DNA of 64,000 nt from Asparagopsis taxiformis (Eukaryota > Rhodophyta > Florideophyceae > Bonnemaisoniales > Bonnemaisoniaceae). Below the pieces are notes generated by a model. The model had not been told where the DNA came from, searched no databases, and saw only the letters and a program-made list of their open reading frames with translations. Shown piece after piece: positions 29,279 through 37,795 of the stretch (its first letter is position 1; each line of letters opens with the position of its first letter). Position numbers and translations under genes: made by a program. The stretch spans positions 124,001 to 188,000 of the forward strand of contig JALQPE010000172.1 of assembly GCA_030407315.1 (NCBI GenBank), given 5' to 3'.

Positions 29279-30604
29279 TCAAACAGCAGTCTCTTTCTCC
29301 GACGCGTACAAAAACCCAGCCGGTCGTTTCCACATATCAGCGGTCCAGACTGATTTATTATGGAACCAACGAACGCCAATCACATTGGATTCCTCGAAAT
29401 TCGAACCTGGCGAATGCAAATTTTCCTCGACCGCCATCACCGCATCCTCTCTCGCCACGTCGGTATGCACAATTGACAAATTGCGCGCGTCTGAATAGTT
29501 GTTCAGCGCAATTCGGACCGCATCATTTTGATGAATGGCCGGATTGACGACCAATCTCGCCACACGATTCGCCGCCAGCCATCCAGAAAACCAGACGTCG
29601 TCGCAAGTATAGAACGCGTCTGGCGTTGCGCCGTCTGTCAACGACTTGACTTGCTGCATATTGAAAAACCGCGGCTGATACACGACGCCTTTGTAGCCCT
29701 CAAGCACGTCGACGAATGCGGCGAAATTTTTGCGCACAGCGCCGAGACAATTGGCATAGTAAGTTTCATACATATCTGCATAGGAATGGCATGCATAATC
29801 GTCGGCTTGTTTGATAAAATTGTAACCAACATTGGGCACTCGAGGCGGTAAGCCTGAATCCTGCGGCGAACAACGCGATTCTTCCAACATGCACGTCACA
29901 TTCCATCCCGTCAACCCGATCACCGCATCGGGATAATGCAGAGAGTATGCGTACAAAGACAGCAATGAGTCCTCAGTCCAGCCGCCTTCATTGTCATCAT
30001 CCACGCTCACGATGCGCGTTTCTAAATTTCCGAGCGCTATCTCCGCCTCCAACGCGGGTATCAATTTTGTCGCCGGGCCCATATCAACCGGCGGGCGCAG
30101 CACAGTCACGAGCGGGTCATTGAGCAGCCAATCTGGGATGTGAAACGGCTGATCGGACCGTCTGCTACGAAGCGGTATGGACGCGTAAATGACGTCTGGT
30201 TTGTACGTCTGTTCCTTGAGGATCTGCAGTAATCTCGGTACATGTTTATGTAGTCGGTTTGGAAGCGTTGTGAAACATACCGCGAGACGAGGTAGTGCAC
30301 CGTCGCGTTCCATAAAGCTTGTAAACGTGCGATTAAGATCGTGCACGGAGGAGCGTAGCACGGAGAATTGCCAGGCGTTTTTGTACCCCTGCTTGAGCCA
30401 TTGCAGACCGAGCGGCTCGTCGCGTGTGGAGAGCGCGGGTATGGATGCGGAACGTTGCGGGGTTGGACGCAGCGCCGTGTGGGTGATAGGAGATGGACGA
30501 GATGTGATGCGGCTTTTGCCGATGTGCGCGCCGATGAAGAAGCAGCACACAGAGACGACTATGGGTATAAGTACGCCTCTTGCAGCGGCGGGACGTAGCG
30601 GCAT
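29279..30604 (-). CDS. type II membrane glycosyltransferase-like protein, paralogue A
   Basis: A protein of 441 residues. One hydrophobic segment near residues 10-27 after a short basic end looks like a Golgi signal anchor. The lumenal part has a GT-A-like layout: RLAVCFTTLPNRL at the start, DMGPATKLIPALE, then RIVSVDDDNEGGW with D202-D203-D204-N205 as the likely metal and sugar-nucleotide motif, and LTGWNVTC. A Trp-rich block (CDDVWFSGWLAANRVARLV) comes near the end. The sequence ends in WKRPAGFLYASEK. It is a tandem paralogue of the gene at 30794-32146, same strand, 190 bases downstream of it. I do not recognise a named family. A role in cell-wall or extracellular polysaccharide synthesis is inference from layout. 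Confidence 0.82.
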   Translation of the reverse strand: MPLRPAAARGVLIPIVVSVCCFFIGAHIGKSRITSRPSPITHTALRPTPQRSASIPALSTRDEPLGLQWLKQGYKNAWQFSVLRSSVHDLNRTFTSFMERDGALPRLAVCFTTLPNRLHKHVPRLLQILKEQTYKPDVIYASIPLRSRRSDQPFHIPDWLLNDPLVTVLRPPVDMGPATKLIPALEAEIALGNLETRIVSVDDDNEGGWTEDSLLSLYAYSLHYPDAVIGLTGWNVTCMLEESRCSPQDSGLPPRVPNVGYNFIKQADDYACHSYADMYETYYANCLGAVRKNFAAFVDVLEGYKGVVYQPRFFNMQQVKSLTDGATPDAFYTCDDVWFSGWLAANRVARLVVNPAIHQNDAVRIALNNYSDARNLSIVHTDVAREDAVMAVEENLHSPGSNFEESNVIGVRWFHNKSVWTADMWKRPAGFLYASEKETAV

Positions 30605-30793
30605 TGTGATCGCGACGGGATGGACGCTGAATCAGTCGTGCGTGTTGTGCGCAGATGTGCAAAGTGAGGTCATAGGTCGAGGTGTAAAGTTACAATACAA
30701 TAACGGGAAATTGATACGGATTGGCTACTCGCGGGGCATTACGTACGCTCCGTGTACGTCGTACGGGAGATACTACCCTCGGTACGGCATAAT

Positions 30794-32146
30794 TTATAAT
30801 ACAGTTGCAGAAGTATTGCGCTCTGAAAGATACAAAAATCCTGCCGGTCGTTTCCACAGGTCGGGTATCCAGGCCGATCGCTCTTGGAACCATCTGACGC
30901 CCATTAAATTGGCCGTACGAAAGTCCTTACCGATCGAATGCAGCCCTTTCTCCGGCTCTTCCTCCACTTTCTGCACAAACATATCCTTCGCGGACAATTT
31001 CTCCACCGTTAAATTCCTCGCCAACGAATGCTGTATAAGCGTGAGGCGTACCGATGCGTCATGATGGATCGCGGGATTGACGACGATTCTGGACACGTTC
31101 TGCACGCCGAGCCAGCCGGAGAACCACACATCATCACAGAGAAAGAACCAATCTGGCGTGGCGTCATCCAGCAGCGACTTCAAATTGAACAAGTTAAAAA
31201 AGCGCGGCTGATACACAATTCCCTTATATCCCTCTAGAACATCTACATATCCGATATAATTCTTACGAATCGCGCCGAGACAATTGGCATAATAATCCTC
31301 CAACCAGTCCGCCAGTGTGTGACAGGCGTAATCATCGGCGCGTTTCACAAAGTTGTACATCCAATCCACGCTCTGACGCATCGGGACACCGGAATCGTCC
31401 GGCATGCAGCGCGCTTCCGACAGCATGCAAGTGACGTTCCATCCGGTGAGCCCGACGGCGGCATCGGGGAAATGCAACGAATAGGCGAGTAGTTCCAAAA
31501 GCGTGTCCGGGCTCCAACTGCCTTCATTATCGTCGTCAATAGTGACGATACGTGTTTCCAAATTGCCCAACGCCAGCTCGGCCTCCAATGTGGGGATGAG
31601 TTTTGTCGCCGGACCCATATCGATTTCGGGTCGCAGAACGGTTATAAGAGGATCATTCGTCATCCAATCGGGGATTTCAAACGAGCCGTTGGAGCGACGA
31701 CTCGTGTATGGTATGCAGATATAGATCATGTCCGGCGTGTAGCTCTGCTCTTTGAGAATGTGTAGCAGACGAGGCGCATGTTTGGCAAGACGATGCGGAA
31801 GCGACGTGAATGAAACGACCACGCGTGGAATGCCACTGGTTGCTAGAAGGGATGTGACAGAGGCATTGAGGTCGTCCACGGACGATCTCTGGGTGGAGAA
31901 TTGCCACGGGTTTTGATGGCCGGCTCGTAGCCATTTGAGACCGAGCGGCTCGTCTTGCGGCTCGGGTTGTGTCACGGTTGTGTTAATGGGGTGCGTGGGG
32001 AGGATTGATTGTAGGTTGTGGTATGGCTCGTGTGAATTGATATTACTGCCGAAAATTACACCGGTGATGAAGAAACATGCAGCGATGAAGCTGGGTACAA
32101 GGATGCTCTTTCTACCCTCATGGGTAACGAGTGTTTTTAGGGACAT
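30794..32146 (-). CDS. type II membrane glycosyltransferase-like protein, paralogue B
   Basis: A protein of 450 residues from the ATG at 32144-32146; the frame continues upstream to a TTG at 32233, which is not used. A signal anchor is at about 15-32 (ILVPSFIAACFFITGVIFGS). The rest aligns nearly without gaps with paralogue A: WLRAGHQNPWQFS, RVVVSFTSLPHRL, DMGPATKLIPTLEAEL, the acidic motif D204-D205-D206-N207, LTGWNVTCML, CDDVWFSGWLGVQNVSRIV and the end WKRPAGFLYLSE. The invariant DDDN and the repeated Cys residues suggest a disulphide-bonded lumenal enzyme. The two genes form a tandem duplication, and a third, broken relative lies 2.5 kb away in the opposite orientation. Substrate unknown. 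Confidence 0.82.
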   Translation of the reverse strand: MSLKTLVTHEGRKSILVPSFIAACFFITGVIFGSNINSHEPYHNLQSILPTHPINTTVTQPEPQDEPLGLKWLRAGHQNPWQFSTQRSSVDDLNASVTSLLATSGIPRVVVSFTSLPHRLAKHAPRLLHILKEQSYTPDMIYICIPYTSRRSNGSFEIPDWMTNDPLITVLRPEIDMGPATKLIPTLEAELALGNLETRIVTIDDDNEGSWSPDTLLELLAYSLHFPDAAVGLTGWNVTCMLSEARCMPDDSGVPMRQSVDWMYNFVKRADDYACHTLADWLEDYYANCLGAIRKNYIGYVDVLEGYKGIVYQPRFFNLFNLKSLLDDATPDWFFLCDDVWFSGWLGVQNVSRIVVNPAIHHDASVRLTLIQHSLARNLTVEKLSAKDMFVQKVEEEPEKGLHSIGKDFRTANLMGVRWFQERSAWIPDLWKRPAGFLYLSERNTSATVL

Positions 32147-33426
32147 CGTGCCCGCTCGCGTGGGTTGTGTGTAATTGGCTGATTGGTGGGAGACGCGGTT
32201 GGCGTGAGGAAGGGTTCTACGTTGCGGTCTCAAGTGCGCGTTGGCTCGAACGCTGTGGAGCTGTACAGTTATGGGCGGTGTTACGCGACGATGCGTATTG
32301 TATGCTGGGTGAGGAGACGGTATGCGTTCAAGGTGGTTGGTATGATACGGCGTATTGACTGAAAGAAATGGCCACTCGTGGGCGAAAAAAGGTGTGCATG
32401 TTAGCAGTGTATGACATCAAATCTTGCGGCAAATTCTAACGAAGATCGCTCTGTTATTATAAACTTGATGACAACAGTCCAGTACAATCGCGATCCGGAT
32501 TATACAATATTGTGCAATCCCATACTGTACAGTAAAGTATTTCAACTTGTTTTAACGTTATATATCAGTCGCACCCACTAATTTAATTTAGATTTTTCGG
32601 TACTTTACAGTACAGTAATTCTGGGAAGGTGAGTACAATTTCTTTGAAATATATCCGTTATAGCAATTGGTTGTTTCCACTTGAATATATATTATCATGC
32701 GATAGTCTCAAGATTGATACGACGAAGAATACGAATATGTAGGGTTGTTATGAGGAGCAATCCTTCCAAACGAGAGACAGTATACTTTAGATCCAACTCT
32801 CGTCGATCCATTCTATGTCATTTCAATCTTGCATGATTCCAGCGTCCAATTACAAATCAATTCTTCATCTCCCGATCTCTCGAAGACAGTCGAGCTCCTT
32901 CGCGACACTCGGTGAAATCTCACAACGCTTATTCTGCAATATCCATAGACCAATCATGGCCATACGCATACCATACATCATTGTAATCTTTTCGGCTTTG
33001 ATTTATTTGCTGCAGTGACAAAGCAGAGATACCGTCCTCCGGCAACTTTGCAAATTGCAATCAAACATTCCAATGGCTTCTCCTCCACCATTCAGCTTGA
33101 ACAGTTTCGCAAGGCTACAATTCCACACATTTCCCCCACGATTCATAGACTGTCACTTTGTATCTTACAGCTACTTCTCACTGCATTATCTACCACTTCA
33201 TTCCAATCGACCATCTCTCAGCTCGGACCGTTGCAATAATATGTTATCTCAGCCACCAATGCATCAAATTCCAAGCCTTTCACTGTCTGCAATAATGCCA
33301 ATCAAATTCTGTCCACAAGCACCCAACACCATCATCGACATCACAGACATCAACAACAAGTATAAAACCCTCACAACCGCAACACACTCTCCCCACTGCA
33401 TCCCTCCTCACAAATTGTCAACCAAA
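32147..33426. other. long AT-rich intergenic region with divergent promoters
   Basis: About 1.28 kb between divergent genes. The centre (32400-32750) is AT-rich with short direct repeats of TACAGTA-like words. A TATA box for the plus-strand gene is at 33361. An open plus-strand frame upstream of 33427 is taken as 5' UTR. No RNA gene recognised. Confidence 0.45.
33361..33367 (+). promoter_or_regulatory. TATA box
   Basis: TATAAAA 66 bases upstream of the ATG at 33427. This supports starting the secreted protein there and not at 33055. Confidence 0.5.
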
Positions 33427-34338
33427 ATGCACCTAAAACTGCCCCTGATCGCGCTGGTGCTAAGCCTAACCTTCAAAACCGTCTACACCCAAGACAACAA
33501 TTTCGCAGCAGCCAAATGCTGCGCCGACGGAATAACCTGTTCCACGCAGCACGCGCGTCAATCCGGGAGCTGTCTAGCAGCGAAATGGATGTCGCAGCAG
33601 CCGCAAACCTGTCGAAACGAGGCGTGCAAATACTGTCGCAAGGGCGATCGCCGCACAACGCAGCCCATCTGCGCCACGTCTCCCATAACACGCCATTGTT
33701 TCCGGCGCCCACAAGCGCGTCCGACGTCTGTACCGCCGCGTCCAACGCGCGCCCCGCGTCCGGACCCGTCCGCCGGCTGCGTGTGGACGGGCCGAAACGG
33801 CATGGTGGTTGTGCCGGTGTGGCGTCTCAAACTGGTGAGCTACTGGAGCAAATCGGGCAATTCGATCACGTGGAGAAGAGACGGCGGACGCGGAACGGAT
33901 CGTGCCGGTACGGGTATGATTTGTATGCGCGTTCGTGTGCCGATGGACGGCCGGTATTATATGACGGTGATCAGCTCGGCGCCGCATACGTCGGATCATA
34001 ATGACGCGTGGCTGAGATTTGATGGCGGCGTTAATCTGTATCGTCCGAAGACCGGGTCGTATCGTGCGGGTAATTCGGGATGGTATAAGGGGTATCAGAA
34101 TAATGGACGCAATTTGCGTACGACGTTTATTAATACCGTGGATCGAAATGCGCACCAGTTTGTCACTAAGATGCTCGCTGCCAGTCGTACGTATACGGCG
34201 TGCATCTCGGGGAGAAGCTCGCGGTTCACGCTGTATGATTTTGTTCTGATTCATTGTGATAAGCGCGAAACGTGTTCGAGATTCCATCCGATGATGCGCA
34301 AGGCGCTGCGTGAGCTGCAAGTTTCAAGGTGCTCATGA
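33427..34338 (+). CDS. secreted protein with predicted beta-rich, carbohydrate-binding-like domain
   Basis: A protein of 303 residues. A clear signal peptide opens it (LPLIALVLSLTFKTVYTQ, cleavage near 22). Residues 23-110 are a Cys/Pro/Arg-rich module with about ten cysteines, probably disulphide-bonded. Residues 112-280 form a beta-rich domain with MRVRVPMDGRYYMTVISSAP, SDHNDAWLRFDGG, YKGYQNNGRN and SGRSSRFTLYDFVLIHC. The HNDAW segment and the Trp/Tyr pattern are reminiscent of sugar-binding jelly-roll modules seen beside polysaccharide lyases, but I cannot name a family. A wall or matrix function is inference. The upstream open frame to 33055 is rejected because it would bury the signal peptide. 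Confidence 0.75.
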   Translation: MHLKLPLIALVLSLTFKTVYTQDNNFAAAKCCADGITCSTQHARQSGSCLAAKWMSQQPQTCRNEACKYCRKGDRRTTQPICATSPITRHCFRRPQARPTSVPPRPTRAPRPDPSAGCVWTGRNGMVVVPVWRLKLVSYWSKSGNSITWRRDGGRGTDRAGTGMICMRVRVPMDGRYYMTVISSAPHTSDHNDAWLRFDGGVNLYRPKTGSYRAGNSGWYKGYQNNGRNLRTTFINTVDRNAHQFVTKMLAASRTYTACISGRSSRFTLYDFVLIHCDKRETCSRFHPMMRKALRELQVSRCS

Positions 34339-34469
34339 TATGATTAAAGTAGACTTGATGCGGATGCAATAGTGTAGATGAATTAGAAACAGAGGGTTAT
34401 CGTGTGATAAAGTTTGTCATACTGTCATGTGATATATTGGCGTAAGTTTGACGTCAGACAGGATCGTTG

Positions 34470-34770
34470 GCCGTACACGAGTCCATGGTCGGAACAACTG
34501 CATGGTGAAACAAGGACACGCCTTCGCGTAGTGGCTCTCCGTTTAGCGTACTGGTATCGAGGATCTCAGCATCTTAGTTTCAAAAGCACTTTAAACCAGC
34601 CGTACGCTACCACGCATCGGACTGGTGGAGGGACCGCCACATAGCAGCTCATCCAGGTCATCGAGGATGGGAAACTCGCATACGTGTATCGTAACCGTCG
34701 ACGATGACAACGAGGGTTCTTTAGTGTAAAGACTATGCCCGACATGATGGTGTGTTTGAGACACACACAC
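34470..34770 (+). pseudogene. relic of the type II glycosyltransferase-like gene family (inverted third copy)
   Basis: Short segments match paralogues A and B in order, but in shifting frames and with stops. A PW-containing piece is near 34480, an RVV-type piece at about 34530, a segment matching LLHILKEQ and the following Tyr-Pro region at 34558-34610, an AT-LI segment with an in-frame TAG near 34650, ETRI at 34671-34682, and after an 8-base insertion VTVDDDNEG at 34691-34717. The order and spacing agree with the intact genes on the opposite strand 2.5 kb to the left. The copy cannot make a functional protein. Confidence 0.65.
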
Positions 34771-35040
34771 AAGTACAGTTTCTGGCATCTGCTTCTTTGA
34801 CGTTGATGAATTCAACTTGCACGCCGCGGTCGCATAAATCCCGCATGCCTTTTTCCTTTACCACGACATACGATTTTCCAGTTGACTGGGCGTTGGCAAA
34901 TCACCAAGATTGCTGCCTAATCCAGGCATGAGAAATGACGCTGCTGTGCGCATTGCGATGAAGCAATCTACGGAAACACCCTCCCTGCACGTCGAGGATG
35001 GACAGCATGAGTTCTCAGCTAGTTTGGTACAATTCTGAAC
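34770..35040 (-). pseudogene. possible relic of an unidentified protein gene
   Basis: On the minus strand an open stretch down to about 34867 reads like a folded protein (CFIAMRTAASFLMPGLGSN). It stops, and the neighbouring frame continues with equally protein-like sequence (SYVVVKEKGMRDLCDRGVQ) to about 34790. No start codon and no gene-length frame exist. This suggests one frameshifted relic. The family was not identified; a GT10/fucosyltransferase-like C-terminus is possible but weak. Confidence 0.3.
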
Positions 35041-35155
35041 AAGAGCACAGATCCGTTAATGGATAACAACATGACCAAATTACATAATATTACTTTATCC
35101 CTCTCACCACATCCCAAATCCCACAACTATATACACACGCAACCACAATCCATCA

Positions 35156-37453
35156 TCACTCACACCCCATACCATCATGCAACGAAAGCACAAACTCGTC
35201 CGGGCCCACCACGGCGGTCGTAGCGATAAGCGCGCGCATTCCGGACGCTCTCGCGGCCATTCGAACAGCGGAAGCTTCAGCCCTTGCGACGCCGCCGACA
35301 AACAGCACGACGGCGTCCAATTCGTCGAGATCATCATCCAAGCTGCGTCGAATTTTGCCGCGTCGATGCTCCACGGTAGCATGACCGGGCGGTAGCAACG
35401 ACGTGTGTGTAACAACGGGCGGCAAAGAAGCCCATCCATCATCGGACAGTGCAGCTTCGACAAGTCGCACGCTCAACGGTGTGTAACCTGAATACGGCGC
35501 CGCGATCGCCGCAACTGTGCCTGCTTCGACCGATTGGTCCGGATCAAATTCCGTCACCAGTCTCAATGCCGCACGTGCAAATTGCCAGTTATATTCCGCC
35601 GCGGATTTACTCGCGCGCATCCGACGACCGTCCTCGCTGCCGATCGTGCTCGCGATCTCACTTCCGCCGAAATTCGGGAATGGTATCCAGCTCATTCCGC
35701 TCGAGGTTGTTTCACGTGTGGAACGCACTAGCATTCCGGCCCGTTCTAGATTGGATAGTAGTGGTAAAACGCCTAGACCGAAAATTGCTAGCAGTTCCCG
35801 TCGTACAAAATCTAGTTCCTCACTGTCAATTCCGCAGCTCGTCATGCTCCACACACAGCACAGTCGAAGAATATGTGCGAGCGATTCACCGCGAGCAATT
35901 GCATCGGTAATGTACACGCAACGTCCCGTCGCTGTACTACCCTCCATCATCTCTCGCTCCAATTCAAAGCGCTGTTTAAACTCGTACGAGTCAAAAGTCC
36001 TCGCTGATATCTCTGCAGCGATCGCCGTATGTGCTGCTGCGGACGAATGCTCACTTTTCACTTCCTTTAGTCCCTTCACGTAATCTTTGACTTGTGCAAT
36101 CTCTGCTGTTTCGCGAGTTGGCCGCGCGTCGTAATATGCACGAACGGAGCTTGCCACACTGCCGATGAGACGCGCAGCCGCCCAGTAGTTTAAATCTCGA
36201 AGCTGCGCGAATATAGAGTCCACATCACCACGGAGTCGCTTCCGCACCGTCCCTACATTTCCTGAAACGTTGGGTCCGGAGCTGAGGATACCCATTGCAT
36301 CCTCGGACACAATTGACGAGATTGGGAGATCCATGATGTTGTTGTGTAATCCTACAGCCTCGTCCAAAAGTCCCTCGTAAGTCCACTGCGTAAGCATGGG
36401 ACTTACGACATCGACGCCGCGATCAATGATAATCAGACTGACAGATCGTTTCTTCTTCGAATTTTGCACAACTTGCGCGAGCGAGGGTTCATCAGCGATG
36501 GAATTGTCATCCTCCTCGCTATTTTCCTGATCCAACCGTGCTTCGCCGCCCATTAATGAGAATGCATCCTGAGCGACAAAAGCCGGCATGAGACTGGGTC
36601 TTCTCGCGAGCTGCGATGGTGACGGGGAGGATGGGGCGGAGGAGGGGGCGGATGTGGTCGCATTGTCAGGAAAATGGCGAGGGTAGATCTGGCCATGCGT
36701 CTCCAACAAATCCTCTGCCACGGCAGCCGCTGCTGCACCAGCAGTTCGAATGGTCGAATACTGCAAGTTGAGCATATTCTCTAGCGAGGACAACGCGGCA
36801 GCCGAGGCAAGTATGGCTGAATTATCGCCTTCAAGCACCACCTGTTTGTACGCATCGGGCCAATCGAGGGTGACGAGATCGGCGTCAAAGGGGAGAAAGC
36901 CCAAGGGCAAGGGAGCAAGAGGTATATCTGCCAGACCGGCGCCCTGCATAACCTTTTCCACAATCTTGGAACGACGCGGGGTGGTGAGAATCAGAAACTT
37001 GAGCTGCGGCTTCTCTGGCCTAGATTCGTCGCCATGGTTGTGATCCAAACGGTGTTCAAGTTTGGCGCCATTGACAAGGGACAGCTTGTAGGCTTGTCGT
37101 TCGACAATGGCCAACTCTGCGGTTCGTTCGCGAACGGTACGGATGACAGTCACTGCTGCACGGGCAGCGGCTGCATTGACGCCGCGGATAAGAATGACGA
37201 TGGATGGCTGCTCGAGGATGTGCTCCAATGCGTGGCCGCCATGTCTGGCGAGGGGCAGCACGGAGCGGATGCCGTGTTCGTGCAGGAAGGTTGCGTCGGC
37301 GAACAGGTCGAGCGGACTGGCGATAGAGAGACGCGGTTGGTAGAGAGCGTCGTCGATCAGAAGCGCTTTGGATCCTGGAAGTGTGGATAGAGCGGATGCG
37401 AGTGCACGACGCGCTTCCGATTCCAAAGCGCGTTGGGCGCGCTCATAGATCAT
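35156..37453 (-). CDS. Vps33-like Sec1/Munc18 protein (HOPS/CORVET subunit)
   Basis: A protein of 765 residues. SM proteins clamp SNARE bundles; Vps33 does this within the HOPS and CORVET tethers at endosome and vacuole. The sequence shows the SM layout: a domain 1 motif near KALLIDDALYQPRLSI, LKFLILTTPRRSKIVEKVM, then ADIPLAPLPLGFLPFDADLVTLDW, the Vps33-type segment where Sec1 and Vps45 differ. SLIIIDRGVDVVSPMLTQWTYEGLLDE is the conserved SM core. Inserts rich in Ser/Pro/Glu at about 265-320 make it longer than yeast and human Vps33 (about 600-690). It is divergent from the Neo1-type flippase gene with about 340 bases between. The ATG at 37451-37453 is the first in frame. Confidence 0.87.
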   Translation of the reverse strand: MIYERAQRALESEARRALASALSTLPGSKALLIDDALYQPRLSIASPLDLFADATFLHEHGIRSVLPLARHGGHALEHILEQPSIVILIRGVNAAAARAAVTVIRTVRERTAELAIVERQAYKLSLVNGAKLEHRLDHNHGDESRPEKPQLKFLILTTPRRSKIVEKVMQGAGLADIPLAPLPLGFLPFDADLVTLDWPDAYKQVVLEGDNSAILASAAALSSLENMLNLQYSTIRTAGAAAAAVAEDLLETHGQIYPRHFPDNATTSAPSSAPSSPSPSQLARRPSLMPAFVAQDAFSLMGGEARLDQENSEEDDNSIADEPSLAQVVQNSKKKRSVSLIIIDRGVDVVSPMLTQWTYEGLLDEAVGLHNNIMDLPISSIVSEDAMGILSSGPNVSGNVGTVRKRLRGDVDSIFAQLRDLNYWAAARLIGSVASSVRAYYDARPTRETAEIAQVKDYVKGLKEVKSEHSSAAAHTAIAAEISARTFDSYEFKQRFELEREMMEGSTATGRCVYITDAIARGESLAHILRLCCVWSMTSCGIDSEELDFVRRELLAIFGLGVLPLLSNLERAGMLVRSTRETTSSGMSWIPFPNFGGSEIASTIGSEDGRRMRASKSAAEYNWQFARAALRLVTEFDPDQSVEAGTVAAIAAPYSGYTPLSVRLVEAALSDDGWASLPPVVTHTSLLPPGHATVEHRRGKIRRSLDDDLDELDAVVLFVGGVARAEASAVRMAARASGMRALIATTAVVGPDEFVLSLHDGMGCE

Positions 37454-37795
37454 TCTGTCGTTTTCGCAGCGATGATTGTCATGTGAACGACGGGCGGCAT
37501 TGGTGGTTACGAGATGCGGAGGTGGCGCAGCGCGACATGTCGAGTGACATTGCTGGAGGCGATGATGGATGAAAAATGGATTAAATTAATGAAATTATAA
37601 TTGAAGCAGTGCCAACTTTTTGTGGATGGAGGTTGCAACCGAACAAGCGCTCGTTTTCGATTGCCAGCCATCATCTACGCAGTGCCGCTCTTGTTACACG
37701 TCCCTTGTATTGCCACCTGTACAGAGCGAGCGCTCCCGCGGATGCGACCAACACTCCGTCACTTTCGGAGACTTCTGCGAACACTAACTTTCAGA
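37454..37795. other. divergent promoter region (Vps33 and Neo1-type flippase)
   Basis: About 342 bases shared by two divergent membrane-traffic genes. The flippase frame continues upstream to a TTG at 37601 and has an ATG at 37742 as alternative start. No TATA box or repeat was seen. Confidence 0.45.

Larger units (their letters stand above)
34339..35155. other. intergenic region holding two relics
   Basis: About 817 bases without an intact gene. It holds the inverted glycosyltransferase relic and the minus-strand relic listed separately. The remainder next to Vps33 is AT-rich and presumably its 3' region. Confidence 0.5.

Noticed and set aside
33055..33426. N-terminal extension of the secreted protein
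   Set aside because: It would bury a good signal peptide 125 residues inside the protein, and a TATA box lies inside the extension.
33574..34320. 248-codon minus-strand frame
   Set aside because: Arg/Ile/His-rich shadow antisense to the secreted protein, which has a signal peptide and TATA box.
37601..37795. N-terminal extension of the Neo1-type flippase
   Set aside because: Begins at TTG; the ATGs at 37742 and 37796 are more likely eukaryotic starts.
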